From Cloeon dipterum (Eukaryota; Arthropoda; Insecta; Ephemeroptera; Baetidae): 64,000 bases of DNA. This document shows, piece after piece, positions 10,159 through 23,600 of this stretch (positions within the stretch are counted from its first letter, which is position 1; every line of letters begins with the position of its first letter). The translations under genes were made by a program, and so were the position numbers. Location: assembly GCF_949628265.1 (NCBI RefSeq), contig NC_088788.1:7006001-7070000 (forward strand), in the 5' to 3' direction. The notes beneath the pieces were generated by a model. The model was not told where the DNA came from, searched no databases, and saw only the letters and a list, made by a program, of their open reading frames with translations.

Positions 10159-11588
10159 TCCCGCGCGACGCCCTACCATTCCCGCGTAACGCCCTACCCG
10201 TTTCGCGTAACGCCCTCCCCGTTACGCGTAACGCCCTCCCCGTTACGCGTAACGCCCTCCCCGTTACGCGTAACGGCCTACCCGTTATGCGTAACGGCCT
10301 ACCCGTTACGCGTAACGCCCTCCCCGTTACGCGTAACGGCCTACCCGTTATGCGTAACGCCCTCCCCGTTACGCGTAACGCCCTCCCCGTTACGCGTAAC
10401 GGCCTACCCGTTAGGCGTAACGGCCTACCCGTTACGCGTAACGGCCTACCCGTTACGCGTAACGGCCTACCCGTTACGCGTAACGCCCTCCCCGTTAGGC
10501 GTAACGGCCTACCCGTTACGCGTAACGGCCTACCCGTTATGCGTAACGCCCTCCCCGTTACGCGTAACGCCCTCCCCGTTACGCGTAACGCCCTACCCGT
10601 TACGCGTAACGCCCTCCCCGTTACGCGTAACGCCCTCCCCGTTACGCGTAACGCCCTACCCGTTACGCGTAACGCCCTACCCGTTACGCGTAACGCCCTA
10701 CCCGTTACGCGTAACGCCCTACCCGTTACGCGTAACGCCCTACCCGTTACGCGTAACGCCCTACCCGTTACGCGTAACGCCCTACCCGTTACGCGTAACG
10801 CCCTACCCGTTACGCGTAACGCCCTACCCGTTACGCGTAACGCCCTACCCGTTACGCGTAACGCCCTACCCGTTACGCGTAACGCCCTACCCGTTACGCG
10901 TAACGCCCTACCCGTTACGCGTAACGCCCTACCCGTTACGCGTAACGCCCTACCCGTTACGCGTAACGCCCTACCCGTTACGCGTAACGGCCTACCCGTT
11001 ACGCGTAACGCCCTACCCGTTACGCGTAACGGCCTACCCGTTACGCGTAACGCCCTACCCGTTACGCGTAACGGCCTACCCGTTACGCGTAACGCCCTAC
11101 CCGTTACGCGTAACGCCCTACCCGTTACGCGTAACGGCCTACCCGTTACGCGTAACGCCCTACCCGTTACGCGTAACGCCCTCCCCGTTACGCGTAACGC
11201 CCTACCCGTTAGGCGTAACGGCCTACCCGTTACGCGTAACGGCCTACCCGTTACGCGTAACGGCCTACCCGTTACGCGTAACGCCCTCCCCGTTACGCGT
11301 AACGGCCTACCCGTTATGCGTAACGGCCTACCCGTTACGCGTAACGCCCTCCCCGTTACGCGTAACGGCCCACCCGTTACGCGTAACGGCCCACCCGTTA
11401 CGCGTAACGCCCTCCCCGTTACGCGTAACGGCCTACCCGTTATGCGTAACGGCCCACCCGTTACGCGTAACGCCCTACCCGGTACGCGTAACGGCCTACC
11501 CGTTATGCGTAACGGCCTACCCGTTACGCGTAACGCCCTCCCCGTTACGCGTAACGGCCTACCCGTTACGCGTAACGCCCTACCCGTG
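10159..11588. repeat. 21-bp palindromic tandem array (~68 copies)
   Basis: The unit is CCCTACCCGTTACGCGTAACG. Each contains the perfect 14-bp palindrome CGTTACGCGTAACG, with four CpG and a central ACGCGT. Variants are CCCTCCCC, GGCCTACCC and changes such as TTATGCG in the palindrome. A central block (about 10590-10985) is nearly uniform, while both flanks mix variants. Because 21 is divisible by 3 and the unit lacks stops, ORFs of ~490-520 codons run through in two forward frames and one reverse frame. They encode only repeats of RVTPYPL, RNALPVT or GRALRVT and are not treated as genes. Confidence 0.95.
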
Positions 11589-11773
11589 CTAAACAGTCGC
11601 ATAATAAAAATGGTAAATTTTGATTCTCAAGATTTGCGGTTTATTGCGGTTCCACCGCACCCGCAAAAATGAACCGCAACCGCACCGCAACCGCAAAATT
11701 ATAACCGCATCTGTGGTTGTGGTGGGCGGTTTGCGGTTTTTTAGTACCAAAACCGCAACCGCACAGTGCTCTA

Positions 11774-14126
11774 CTTATATGCTGCTTGTTTTATTTAAAT
11801 AATCAAATAAACTAGATTTTACGCGGTATTTCTTTGCTTTCGAACACATGATATTTTTTACTCTGCGTTATAACGGTTATTAACAATGAATTTTTAAGTT
11901 TTAATTATCATGAGACAATTCCAGTGAATTATCAAGAGGTACTTTTCAAATTAAACCTTATAAATTGATAACTTGGGATACATAACACTGATTTATTTGT
12001 AATAAAAACTTTTTATACTAAAATTTGGTCTTAATTCATTTTTATGATTCCATAACTGGTCACTTTTAAATTTAGAAACAAATTCAGCGTGGCCGTGTAT
12101 TGTTATGGCGAATTATTAGTGAAAAAAATTCAAAACATGCCCAAATTTTTAAACAATTAAAAAGTTACCTCTGCTTTGTTCATATAGTTACAGTAAAAAA
12201 TACAATTTATTTAAATTAGGGAAGTAATTATTAACTGATTTTTACTTTCTAAACACTATAATTAACAAAAATAAAAATTAATCTATTTTAAAAATATGAC
12301 TTTCTTAAATCACCTTTATAAATAATCTAGAACCCTCTATTTCTCCCTTAAATACAGTCCAGTTCGAAAACAAAAATACAATTTTTTTCTTCGCTCCGCA
12401 CTTGACCTTGACCTCTGGGCAAAAGTTCAAGCGGTCAACCAACGTCTAACTCGGACCTTGACAGCTGCCACGTGATTATAATGAGCCTGAATTACAAATC
12501 AGCGGATAAGACGAGCCCCAATGCCCCCCAGTCGTCGTTAAGAGCGGCCCCCACTCTGCCGCTCACACTTGATTATCTCGGCACCGGGTACGAGAATATA
12601 ATAATAATAGGCCTTTTTCGCGAGCGTGTTTGCATGCTCGGCGGGGTTCGGTGCCGGATAATCACACTGTCGTCAATTTCTCGGCCCCTTCCAGTGCTAC
12701 ACCGCTTTTCCCTGAGCAAAAAGAGTGAAATTGCGTCAGTCTGCGGGTCAACTGCGCTTCTGCTCCGCTCCAGCTGCAAGCAGGTCTGTTCATTTTTATC
12801 GCTCTGCATTTCCAAGGCTGCATTATTTATAACTATTTATCTTGTTGACTGAAGTAGGCGATCTTTTTAATCTGATTTCAAGATTTCTTTCCTATTTTTA
12901 ATGAAGTTAATATTTGATTCGTCTGATAATTATATTATTTATAATGTGATCAGTCTCTAAGTTATTTCTACCAAGAAAATTTTCGTGGGAAAAAATTGTA
13001 GGTTGAAAAATTTTTAAATGTATCTGACTCTACAGAATATATTACAATTTAAGTTAAATTAGGTTCATTGAAATTTAGAATTAGATTAATTGTTTAATGG
13101 TCTCTTTTTAATTACTAACCAAAGTAAATTTTTCCTCTGCATATATAATATATCTTTTAAAAATTAAAGTAACAAACTCATTCTATTTTGATATTAGATG
13201 ATTTCCGATATTTAAGGCAATTTTTTAATTTAAAATCATTCTGAACGAGAAATGTAACTATCTCAGAAACAGTTTTTATTTAGACTTTGGATCAGGAATT
13301 TGAATGCCGTTCAAGTTTAATATTTATCCTCAAAACAGAATTTTAGCTGGAGGTCTCTCCCGTCAGGAGAGACCTCCGAGGGAAAATATGCGGCAAGTGT
13401 TTGTAAGCGGCAATCTTTCAAATATTGTATATATTACGTGTTTTTTCTTGAGAAATTGTCATGTTGATATCGCGGTAAATTCCGCTCGACAATTTTCTCT
13501 TAGGCCAATCGCGAGAATTTGGCCAAAATTCTTTTTTCCGGCCATGCCATCTTGCGCCAATAATCTATCAATTTTTGAATTTTTGTACAATTGTTACCCC
13601 AAATTCTGTTACGTATGGAAAAATTACAGTTTTTGTCGCCGAGTTACAGTTTTCGCCACCCTGACTTTAACATGGGATTCTCATAAGAACTGGCGAGATG
13701 TGTAACCCGGCAGAAACTGTAACTTTTTACCATATTGTTTGGATGAATATTTGTCGATTCAGGAAGAAGTATGACTTTTGGATTGACATCGGACATAATG
13801 AGCCAGCCGGCCGATTCATTTTCTCGAGCCGCCAGCCACCAACATTTTTTTCGGCTCAGCCAGCTGCGCCGGCCGGCGAGCAACCCATTGTTTTTATCAT
13901 TATCATTTTCACGTGCCTAAATTAAAAATTTTCGCGCCGTTCTTTTTCATTGATTATTTACAGAAGTATGTAGTTCGATTTTTCGTGTTACTTTATTGCG
14001 TTAATATGGTTCGCTAACATTCATATTTTTCCGGAAAACCCCTACTGCATTGCACAATACTGTTTTTAGGGGATTTTTCTGCAATTTTGTGCATTTTTAT
14101 AATATATCTAACTAAGATTCTTTATC
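11774..14126. other. Intergenic; contains a GC-richer island at 12390-12840
   Basis: Most of this stretch is AT-rich and featureless. At 12390-12840 base composition changes. It contains TGACCTTGACC (an FTZ-F1/ERR-type TCAAGGTCA on the reverse strand), a second GACCTTGAC, CAGCTG at 12462 and CACGTG at 12469. This could be an upstream regulatory region. Open frames over it do not look coding. Confidence 0.4.
13349..13377. repeat. Perfect 12-bp hairpin
   Basis: GGAGGTCTCTCC, a 5-base loop (CGTCA), then GGAGAGACCTCC. It stands out because the surroundings are AT-rich and not repetitive. No linked gene or terminator function is evident. Confidence 0.85.
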
Positions 14127-14267
14127 GTCCTGGACGCGGTAAAATTGCGCAACTTTGAACAACCAAACGCAAATTTCCTAGTTGCAAGAAAAGGTCTAGA
14201 TTAAAAAATTCGACGGTGAAAATTTGGGTTTTTGTTGAACGTTGCGCAATTTTACCGGGACCAGGAC
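14127..14267. mobile_element. 141-bp MITE with ~36-bp terminal inverted repeats
   Basis: The left end 14127-14162 (GTCCTGGACGCGGTAAAATT...) matches the inverted right end 14232-14267 with about four mismatches. Only ~70 bp lie between. Flanks carry TTAT-like sequence, but no clean target duplication could be fixed. Confidence 0.7.
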
Positions 14268-14619
14268 TTATTTATGGTGGATGACCAAAAATAGAGATTT
14301 TTTTTTTGAAAAAAAAAACAGTACGATAAAATCCACTCATGGTTTCACCAAAAGTCCGAAAATTTTAATTCTTGGATCAGCTTTTTTTATTGTTGCTAGG
14401 CCGGGTTTTTATCCCATACACACAGACACGCAGAGTTGTTTTTCTATGCGTTGGGTGAAGTCACGTGACTCTCGGGCCCCTTGCTTGCTAACAACTACTA
14501 CTACTCTACTGCCTCCTCTCCCTCTCCCCCGTCTGCGTCTTCGCTCTCGCTAATGTTTTCCGTCTGACTGTGACTATCAGGTGACGGCTGCCCTTGGACG
14601 TGTTGTTTCTGTCAGAAGC

Positions 14620-17600
14620 ATGTCGACCGACGCAACAGGTGCCGCCAGGGTCCTCTCGGGCAACGACGCCTCCAGGTACGCAGCTAATTGCAGACAATTT
14701 TCCTTGGAAAAGCGTTTGAAGACAATTGTAAATAATTATAGGCTCATTTAAAGTGATTTAAGGCCTCCAAAAGATTTTGGACCAACAGCGGCCACGCCCC
14801 CTCCCGGCTTTTATCACAAGACAAATAATTTGCTCGCTCTTTAAATAATTGTTTGCGCTCGTCAGGTGCTGCAATTTGGCGAGTTGTTTATTGTTCTCTG
14901 TATTGTATTAATTTTTTGGAATTTTTCTCTGCAGCGATGTGAAGGAGGAGTTGAAGAAGCGGGTGGAGGTGTTGGGCCAAAAGCTGCCCGGCTTTCGGCC
15001 AGGACTGGCCATCGTCCAGGTCGGCGGCCGGGAGGACTCGAACGTCTACATTCGGATGAAGCTGAAGAACGCCGAGGCCATCGGCATCAACGCCACGCAC
15101 GTCAAACTGCCCAGAAGTGCCACCGAAGTCGAGGTATAAAAATAGTCACGGCCAGAAAATAATAAAATTTTAATGAGTGTTATAAAATAAATTTCCATTC
15201 CGTTTTAACTAATTCCTCGATCAACAGGTGCTGTTGAAATTGAACGAGTTGAACCAGGACCCGAACATCCACGGCATCATTGTGCAAATGCCGCCAGATT
15301 CTGAGCATTATATCAACCCGCATACCATCACCGACGCCGTTAATCCGGAAAAAGACGTGGACGGGTGATTTAAATATTCACGAGGGAATTAGTTCGGTCT
15401 AAACAACTGTGTCTTTCATCAGTTTGCACACGATGAATGAAGGACACGTCGCCACAGGAGACTTGGAAACTGGGTTCTTACCATGCACGCCCAACGGAGT
15501 CATGGAGCTGATTAAAAGGTTTCTTTTATCATGGAAAATTGAGATTTTAGAAAGAGCTAAAGGAATTTTTTGATATTAGAACTGGAGTGAAAATTGCCGG
15601 AAGCGACGCAGTGGTGTTGGGAAGAAGCAAAATTGTTGGCACGCCAATGTCAGAGTTGCTGAAATGGCACCACGCCACCGTGACCGTGTGCCACTCTAAA
15701 ACCAAGGACCTGGAGCAGAAGGCGGCTGCAGCGGACATTCTGGTTGTAGCCATCGGACGCGCAGAGATGGTCAAAGAGTCGTGGATCAAGCCTGGTGCCG
15801 TTGTCATCGACTGCGGAATTAACTCCATCGACGGTAACAAATTTCTAAATTTAAATTGAGGCTAGTTAAATTAATATCCTGCTTATTTTTTATAAATTCT
15901 TATTAAAAATTAAATTAAAATATTATTCATGCAAAATATTGAGCAGATTCTCCCATTATGTTGTATCAATACTGGAATATTATTTCTGCTCCATTTTAAA
16001 AATGAAAATACACAGAAATAAAAAATTGACTTATTGTTATATTTTAGTTTGCCAAAAATCTAGAATATTTCTTCTATCTGAATGATAAATCTTCCTTTAA
16101 AGAAAAGTTTTTCATCTGGGAAATAATGTGCATAATAATTTCCTCCTGAGTGTCTTCAATTAAATTTTAATAATTTTATTCAGATCCGACGAAGAAGTCC
16201 GGCAAGCGCCTTGTGGGCGACGTGGACTACAAGGGGGCGGCTAAGCGGGCCTCCTGGATCACCCCCGTGCCTGGTGGGGTGGGTCCTATGACCGTAATCA
16301 TGCTCATGCGCAACACCGTTTTGGCTGCTGAAAAAATGCTTGAGCGGCTGCTGCAGCCCAAGTGGAACCTCAGGCCGCTGCCCCTCAACATCCAGACGCC
16401 AGTCCCCAGGTAGGAAGAAATTCGAGGCATTTAAATAACCTTTCAATTCAATAAAAATGTGGATACGCTTTATAAAAGTTGTAATTTGTGTAGCAAACAT
16501 TGCAATTTTTAGAATATTTATCGAAACAATTTATCAAACGTTAAAAAAAATCATACAAATTATGATTTTCTTATGGATTTGTGAAGATATTACTGAGTTG
16601 AACTTTCAAGATGTTACTCTGCTAAAGGTTGTTATCGCTCCCTTGATTGCCTTGCGTACTAATATTTGAGGGAAGAGAATTCAGAAAAACGAGAAAAACC
16701 TAGCTACCCTCAACTAGAAGAGGGGCCTCCTCAAGGCAGATATCTGAGAAGCCTGATAATTTTAAAAATTAGACAGATTTTTTATAATTGTATTAAATTT
16801 GCGTGCCCTGAAGTAATCTTCGCAGTTATAAATGGACAATTTTCCGTAATTTCAGCGACATTAGTATCGCGCGAGCGCAGGTGCCAAAGGAGATCAGTCA
16901 ATTGGCGGAGGAGATCGGACTGATGAGAGCCGAGGTCAACCCTTACGGCTCTAAAAAGGCCAAAATCTCGCTTGGCGCCATCAAGAGGCTGAGCGCCTGC
17001 AAAACCGGGAAATACGTCGTGGTTGCCGGGTAAATATGAATATTTTAGGAGTTCTGCTCAAATTGATTTCAATAAAAACAAAAAGGATTTGATTAATTTT
17101 CTCTCAAATGGTGGATAAGTCTAACTCCTCAATTTTGTAGTATTACGCCAACACCTTTAGGAGAGGGAAAGAGCACCACAACTTATGGTCTGGCACAGGC
17201 TCTTGCTGCCCACAAGAAGGTCAACGCGATTGCCTGCGTCCGCCAGCCTTCACAAGGTCCAACCTTTGGACTTAAAGGTGAGCTGTGTTTAAAAAATGAC
17301 AAAATAATTATTTAATTTGCATTTATTGAGTGTTAATTTTTATAATTACAAATTAAATTTCCCCTTTTTATTATTCATTTATACATTTAAAAATATATAT
17401 TTATGTATTTAATCATGAAGAGTCAATATTAGAATTGTTTTATTATACAATATATTTTCCTGAAGTAAACCTTGAATCTAAAACTAGGAAAATTTTTAAT
17501 TTGTTACGGCTCAATAAATTTACATTGTAACAATCTTAGCTGAAATTTTTGAAAAAACATTTTACATATAATATTTTCCTTTCATAAATTTAAACAAATA

Positions 17601-20600
17601 ACTAGTCTCAATCCAAATAAATTATCAGGTGGAGCGGCGGGTGGTGGCTACTCGCAGGTGATTCCGATGGAGGAATTCAATCTGCACCTGACGGGCGACA
17701 TCCACGCTGTAACTGCGGCCAACAACCTGCTGGCGGCGCAGCTCGACGCTCGCGTCTTTCACGAGGCGTCGCAGACGGACGCGGCGCTCTACAAGCGACT
17801 CGTGCCGGCCGTCAAGGGAAAACGCCAGTTCTCCAAAATCCAGCTAAAGCGGCTCGTGAAGCTCGGCATCGACAAAACCGACCCTGACTCGCTCACCCCT
17901 GAGGAGGCTGGCAGGTTTGCACGGCTCGACATCGACCCTGACACCATCACCTGGGTCCGAGGTAAAATATTTTTGCTCTCCTGTCATTCTCACACCTTTT
18001 AATTAATTTTTATAACTGATTAATTTATAAATAATTATCATAACATAAAATCTGATTGTTCTTATGTTTCAAATCAGCTAAATTAATGGTATTTAATTTC
18101 AGTTGTGGACACAAATGATCGTTTCCTGCGCGGTATCACGGTTGGCCAGGCGGATACGGAGAAGAACATGGCCCGGAAGACGTGCTTCAACATATCAGTG
18201 GCTAGTGAGGTGATGGCCGTGTTGGCCCTTGCCGCCGACATGAAGGATATGAAGGAGCGTCTGGGTCGCATGGTCGTTGCCCTTGATAGAAAGGGAAATC
18301 CTGTCACCTGTGATGACTTGGTAAGTTTGTATTTAAATTAAAATGTCATCACTAAATACACGCCTGTCCTTTATAGAATCAATATTTGACATTTTATTTT
18401 TAAATAAATTTATTTAGAATCAACTTGAAATAAATAAAATGAATTGTCTTTGTTTTTACCTTTCAAAAACAAATTAAAATTAATACACAGTGATTTGTTT
18501 GGTCTAAATGTATTTTTAAATTGAATTTTTCAGGGTGCAACGGGGGCGTTGACCATTTTGATGAAGGACGCTCTGCAGCCGACCCTAATGCAGACCCTGG
18601 AGGGCACGCCGGTCCTGGTGCACGCAGGGCCCTTTGCCAACATTGCCCACGGCTGCTCGTCTGTCGTTGCTGACCAACTGGGACTCAAACTCGTTGGTCA
18701 GGACGGATTTGTCGTTACTGAGGCCGGCTTTGGATCTGATATTGGTAATTTTTTGAATTTCAACAAGTAAATTTTGTATGTAAGTCTTAATTTCCAACGT
18801 GAAACAAATATATTTTTGCATCTTGGTTTTAATTTCTTTAAGTTTTCTTACAATTAGAGATCGATAATCCAAATTTGCTTCTATTACTGATCTCAAATTT
18901 TTCAATATCTTTATTTGTCCAATTTTCCTTTGCAAATTTAAATATTTTATGAAAAATTTTTATCCTGTGCTTAGCAGAGTAAATTTTAATTCCATCACTG
19001 AACAATTTAAAGCCTTGAAATTTATCTCTTCATTTCTGCAGGTTTGGAGAAGTTCTGCAACATCAAGTGTCGCTCGTCAGGCCTGAAGCCGGACTGCGTA
19101 GTCTTGGTCACTTCAATCAGGGCCCTGAAAATGCACGGTGGAGGCCCACAAGTCATCCCCGGCACCCCTCTGCCAAAGGAGTACCTGGACGTACGTTCAT
19201 CCCTGCAAAATTTAATAAAACCAAATTAATATTAACTCGAATAAAACAGGAAAACATTGAGTTGGTGACAAAGGGGCTGGTCAATCTGCTAAAGCACATC
19301 GACAACGGCAGAAAGTTTGGCCTGCCTGTGGTGGTAGCCATCAATGTCTTCTTCTCAGACACGCCTGACGAGATCGCCCTGGTCAAAGGTTCCAGTCTTG
19401 GAGCTGGGGCCGCGGCGGCCGTTGCTTGCCAGCACTGGGCCCATGGTGGGCCCGGAGCCGTCGACCTTGCCGAGGCTGTCATGAAAGCCTGCGACCAGCC
19501 CAATAATTTCAAGTAAGTGACAATCATTGAATTTCATCTGTGGGGCTCACGCTTATTATGAAGTCAAAAATTTCCAGTCAGGGAAATTGTAGGATGCTGC
19601 ATTGTTAGAGCTTATGTTGATTTTATTTATTTGGACAGAGATCGGAATAATATATAAAATCACCAGAAATTCATTTTTTTCCAAACGTGGACCCAAAGTG
19701 GTTTTCCATTTGTTCGATCGCATTATTTGTAAATCCGACTCCATTCTGAAACCGATTTAAAGATTTCTCGTGCCCTTAAAATAATTAAATTTGATCTTTT
19801 AGGGTGTTTTGCTAAAATGTGTTTTTTCTATTAAAATTCGACGGATTGATGGATTTCAAGTCACAAGGTCTTAAACGAAAGGTCTCGCCGAGCTCTACCA
19901 CCTGACTTACCCTGCCGATCTTCTTCAGGGTGCCCCACCCTGAGATCGGTCCCGGGGCCACTTTTCGCTATTTTAAACGCCGCCGCTCCATTTGGCACTC
20001 TGCGGACTGTATTTTTGTCAAAATCCTCCCACCGCGCCGACGTAAGCGCAAAACGCTTGTTGTTCTCTATGATTTAAAAAGGGAGTAACAAAGAGCTCTG
20101 AATGAACAAACTCCTTTGCGGAATTAAACATGGGAAATACTTTAAAGTTGGAATGTAAAGACAGTTTGTGTTCAGTCGTAATGATTTTTGAAAGGCTGAC
20201 TCTTTAGGTGTGTCATTTTATGCCCTGAACCTCTGCCTTAAGAGGCTACTGGGTCCAGAGTGGCCTCAGAACAGCTTGGGCCCTAGCGTGGCCATCTTTT
20301 CGCCCTCCCGCACCGAGTTCTTTTATTGGAATGCCAAAAATTTGTCCCTAAAGCCCTTCTTGAGCTACATAGTTATTTCGAGTCGCTATAATTAACCACC
20401 TTTTGCCATTGGGCAGTCAAGAACAGACCCCCAAAATGCTCCAAGAAAATACAGGCCCAAACTTTCCGAAAAAAAAAACACCTCATTTCGTGCATTTCTC
20501 TTATCATTTAATATAAAAACTAGATAGGAATGGCAGTTGAACGTTTATTTTTATTTAAAAATGAGTTATTTCCATACAAATTTGTACAAATGCATTCAAA

Positions 20601-23600
20601 CGTCAGCAGAGGATCGAAATAAATTTTGTCCTTAGAAAGGCCCTACATACTTTTGACGATTGAATACTCCGATATACTCAATAATGGATTTTTGTCCAAA
20701 GTAGTCAAGTACAATTGCGACTCTCGCATCAATAAAATTCCTCCTGCAACGTATGCCAGGGTAATGGTATGATTTAATCATATTATCAAAACCAAAATTG
20801 GGATTGAGTTTGGTCAAGTTAGGCAGATAAGCCGACGCGTGTCTGATCAGGTCAAACAGTGCAGAAAAGAACTGCATGAATTCAGACACGCAGTATTCAA
20901 ACGAAATCGGATGTGCTGGGTCCCAGTTGTACGTCAGAGAGGTCAGTTTGGCGAGGATTTTGCCTTTATCAATCTGCAGTGACACCTGTTTCATGTCGTC
21001 CGGATTAAATTTGTCTCCAATCAGCTCAAGTTCTTCTAAATCTGGCGCAGCTAGGATGTTGGACAGATTATATTCTCTTTCGCTGAAATTAAACAGGTTA
21101 ATTCTTCTGATGGCTATGATAATTTGGTCGGATCTTACCCGCGAGGGTGCCAATGGAAATTCTTTAGTTTGGCAAAATTTTCAATGGGTTTTGAGTCATC
21201 AATTACGTCCATATCAAACACCCACAGCTCTTCCAAATTTGGGCAGGAATCGAATATAGTTCTGAATTCTACCTTGATGTTACTCTCCTTGAGGTCAGTG
21301 AATATCAGAGAGTGCAGATTGGCTCCATATTTACACAGAAATGTTTTAATTAATTCTTTAGACTGTATGCATTGGAAATTCAGGCCTTTAATTTTGGAAA
21401 ATTGAAGCATCGCCTGTACATCTTGTTCATCATGCTCCCAATCCAACCAATCAATCTGGAAATGTGAACAACAACTTGTTTACATTTGAAAGTGAAGACC
21501 GGAAGTAATATTTACCATCAAGTGAGTGACATCAGGGTATGCAAGATGCAAATCTTTGCAGGGTTTCGTCAGCAAGTGAATCAATGGAGGAGGCTGTTTG
21601 GGAGGATGGGAAAGTGGAATTTCGAATTCCGCTTTCCATTGTACCTTGTCAGCAAAGTAGCCGACGACTTTGAGGTTGTGCAGGCAGTGCAAGCTCAGCA
21701 ACATAACGATTTTAACCAACAGACTCATTGGTCTCAAAACCGTATTAGATGGTCTGGCCTCTCTTCCATAGAAAACGAAAACTCGCAGGTTGGAAAAGCT
21801 GATCCTAAAGTCTTCAATTTCTTCAAGATTGGAAAAACAGTCACATGTCAAGTCAATCCAGATGTACTCCAATTTCCGAAGTTTATTTCTGCAGAGGTCT
21901 TTCAGGTTACGAAATTCGATCGTGTAACCATTCATGGTAAGATAGACCAGGTTCTTCAGCTTTCCAAGGGCTTCGACTAATGCTTCATCAATGAGCATTA
22001 TTAAGTCATTTGAAGTATTATTGTCTTGAACTTTCAGGGATATAATGTTCGGAGCTGTCTCAGCAATTATCTGGATCACCTAAAATATAAATTCATAGAT
22101 TTCTTAATATTGCTATGTTGAAACAAGTTTTAAACTCAATACTTTTGTCAACTGTACAATTCTGTCTCTAAAGGGACAGAAGCTCATCAGCGCTGTAATA
22201 TCAATCTCTTTTATTTTTGGATGCAGCAAAACTTGAAGAATTCTCAAACGTTGCTCGAACAGATTCAAGTTCATGTGTCCTGCAAAGCAGAACTGTCTTT
22301 CCAACACTTGCAACATTTTATCATGAAGGGCACTCGCTTGGATATTAAAAATGTATTTTCATGATTATATTCTTCAAAAAAATTTTAATTACTCACGCAA
22401 GGTTTTATTGTCCAGGTCATTGAAGAAAAAATCTGTGTTTTTCATGATATAATTGAGGACAAAACCGATTAATTTTGTGTTGCGTCTGTTCAAGTTATTC
22501 ACTCTTCTTTTCGTCCGTTCCAATAATACATCCATCTCTGCATCCATGGTCTCACAAATATTGACGATAGATTCCTGAAATTTTTAAACAACATCATTAT
22601 TATTTTATGTCTTCTCTATTTCTTAACAGAGAAATTTTTTCAACAATGCAGGAAGACACAACATGTAATTTACTATCCATTGGTAATTTCATCGGCGCAT
22701 CTTTGAATGTTTTAAAAAAATAGCGCCAACGTTACGAATTTCGGGTATTTGCACTGGACTTTCAGATTCAATCCTGCTACTCTCATTGTCAGTCAGTGCC
22801 ACCCCCCCCCCAGACCCCCTGATGAGTGGTTGATCAATTCTAATCTTGGGATCACCCATTAATAAATATTTCCAAACGGCGTTCAGACTTGTCTACTTAA
22901 AAATCAGGTTAGAAATGTCAAATTTGAAAATTACACTGCTTAAATGATGTGAATATCTGGAATGCGATGAAAATACCACTGTCGGCCAAAATGTTTCTTT
23001 TAAATTTGGAACATTTTCATGAAAAATTTTGGGCCTTCCATATCTGCCAGAGATTTTAAGAATTTGGCCAAATTTTAGTGACCGCTCATGACTTTAAATA
23101 CAGATCTTTCCCACTTATCGTCACCTTTATAAACGGAAGAAGCCATGAAAATTCGTGAAATGAAAAATATTTCTGTCCAGGAATGTCAGCAACGCAGAGC
23201 AAGAGTGTATTGATCGTAAAACCCTGACAAGGAAGTGACGAGTTGTTACAGATACAAATGAGTTAATTTCGTCTTAAAGTTTTGATTTACATTTTGACCG
23301 ATTCAATTAGTTGACTCTTAGAAGCTACAAAAACGTGGATAATTTTTGTCAAAGGTTGAAATTTGTGTAGCATCACGGGCTTCTATTTCTCATTAAAAGC
23401 AAATTTCAATTTATGCGTAATCCCCGTTTTTTTTCAAAACAGCCAAAACAATTATCAGTGTTACAAATCTAAATATAGTTTTGATTTTGCTTACGCCTTT
23501 TTAGTGGAGATAAAAGTGATGATTGCTGAGTTGTAGGTTGTCGATTTTACTGCTCGCTTCCTCAGTTGCTTCTAATTTTGAGGGGAGAGAAACCTATCGC

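Larger units (their letters stand above)
9178..11773. mobile_element. hAT-like non-autonomous DNA transposon carrying a satellite array
   Basis: The ends are perfect 16-bp inverted repeats, TAGAGCACTGTGCGGT at 9178-9193 and its complement at 11758-11773. The flanks share CTTATAT (9171-9177 and 11774-11780), a 7-bp or imperfect 8-bp target duplication, which fits the hAT superfamily. The subterminal ~100 bp at each end is packed with CCGCAAC-type motifs, the kind of array transposase binds. No transposase frame exists: the interior is AT-rich sequence, an inverted repeat at 9395-9830 and the 21-bp array at 10159-11588. It depends on a transposase supplied elsewhere. Confidence 0.8.

Noticed and set aside
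10159..11588. CRISPR-like array
   Set aside because: Units are directly contiguous with no unique spacers, and the genome is eukaryotic.
10111..11672. ORFs of 489-518 codons on both strands encoding RVTPYPL/RNALPVT/GRALRVT repeats
   Set aside because: They exist only because a 21-bp stop-free unit repeats in frame; three frames are open at once and there is no promoter, splice logic or non-repetitive domain.
12472..12852. 126-codon ORF in the GC-rich island
   Set aside because: No splice partners, no domain, and an equally long frame on the other strand; open frames are expected in GC-rich DNA.
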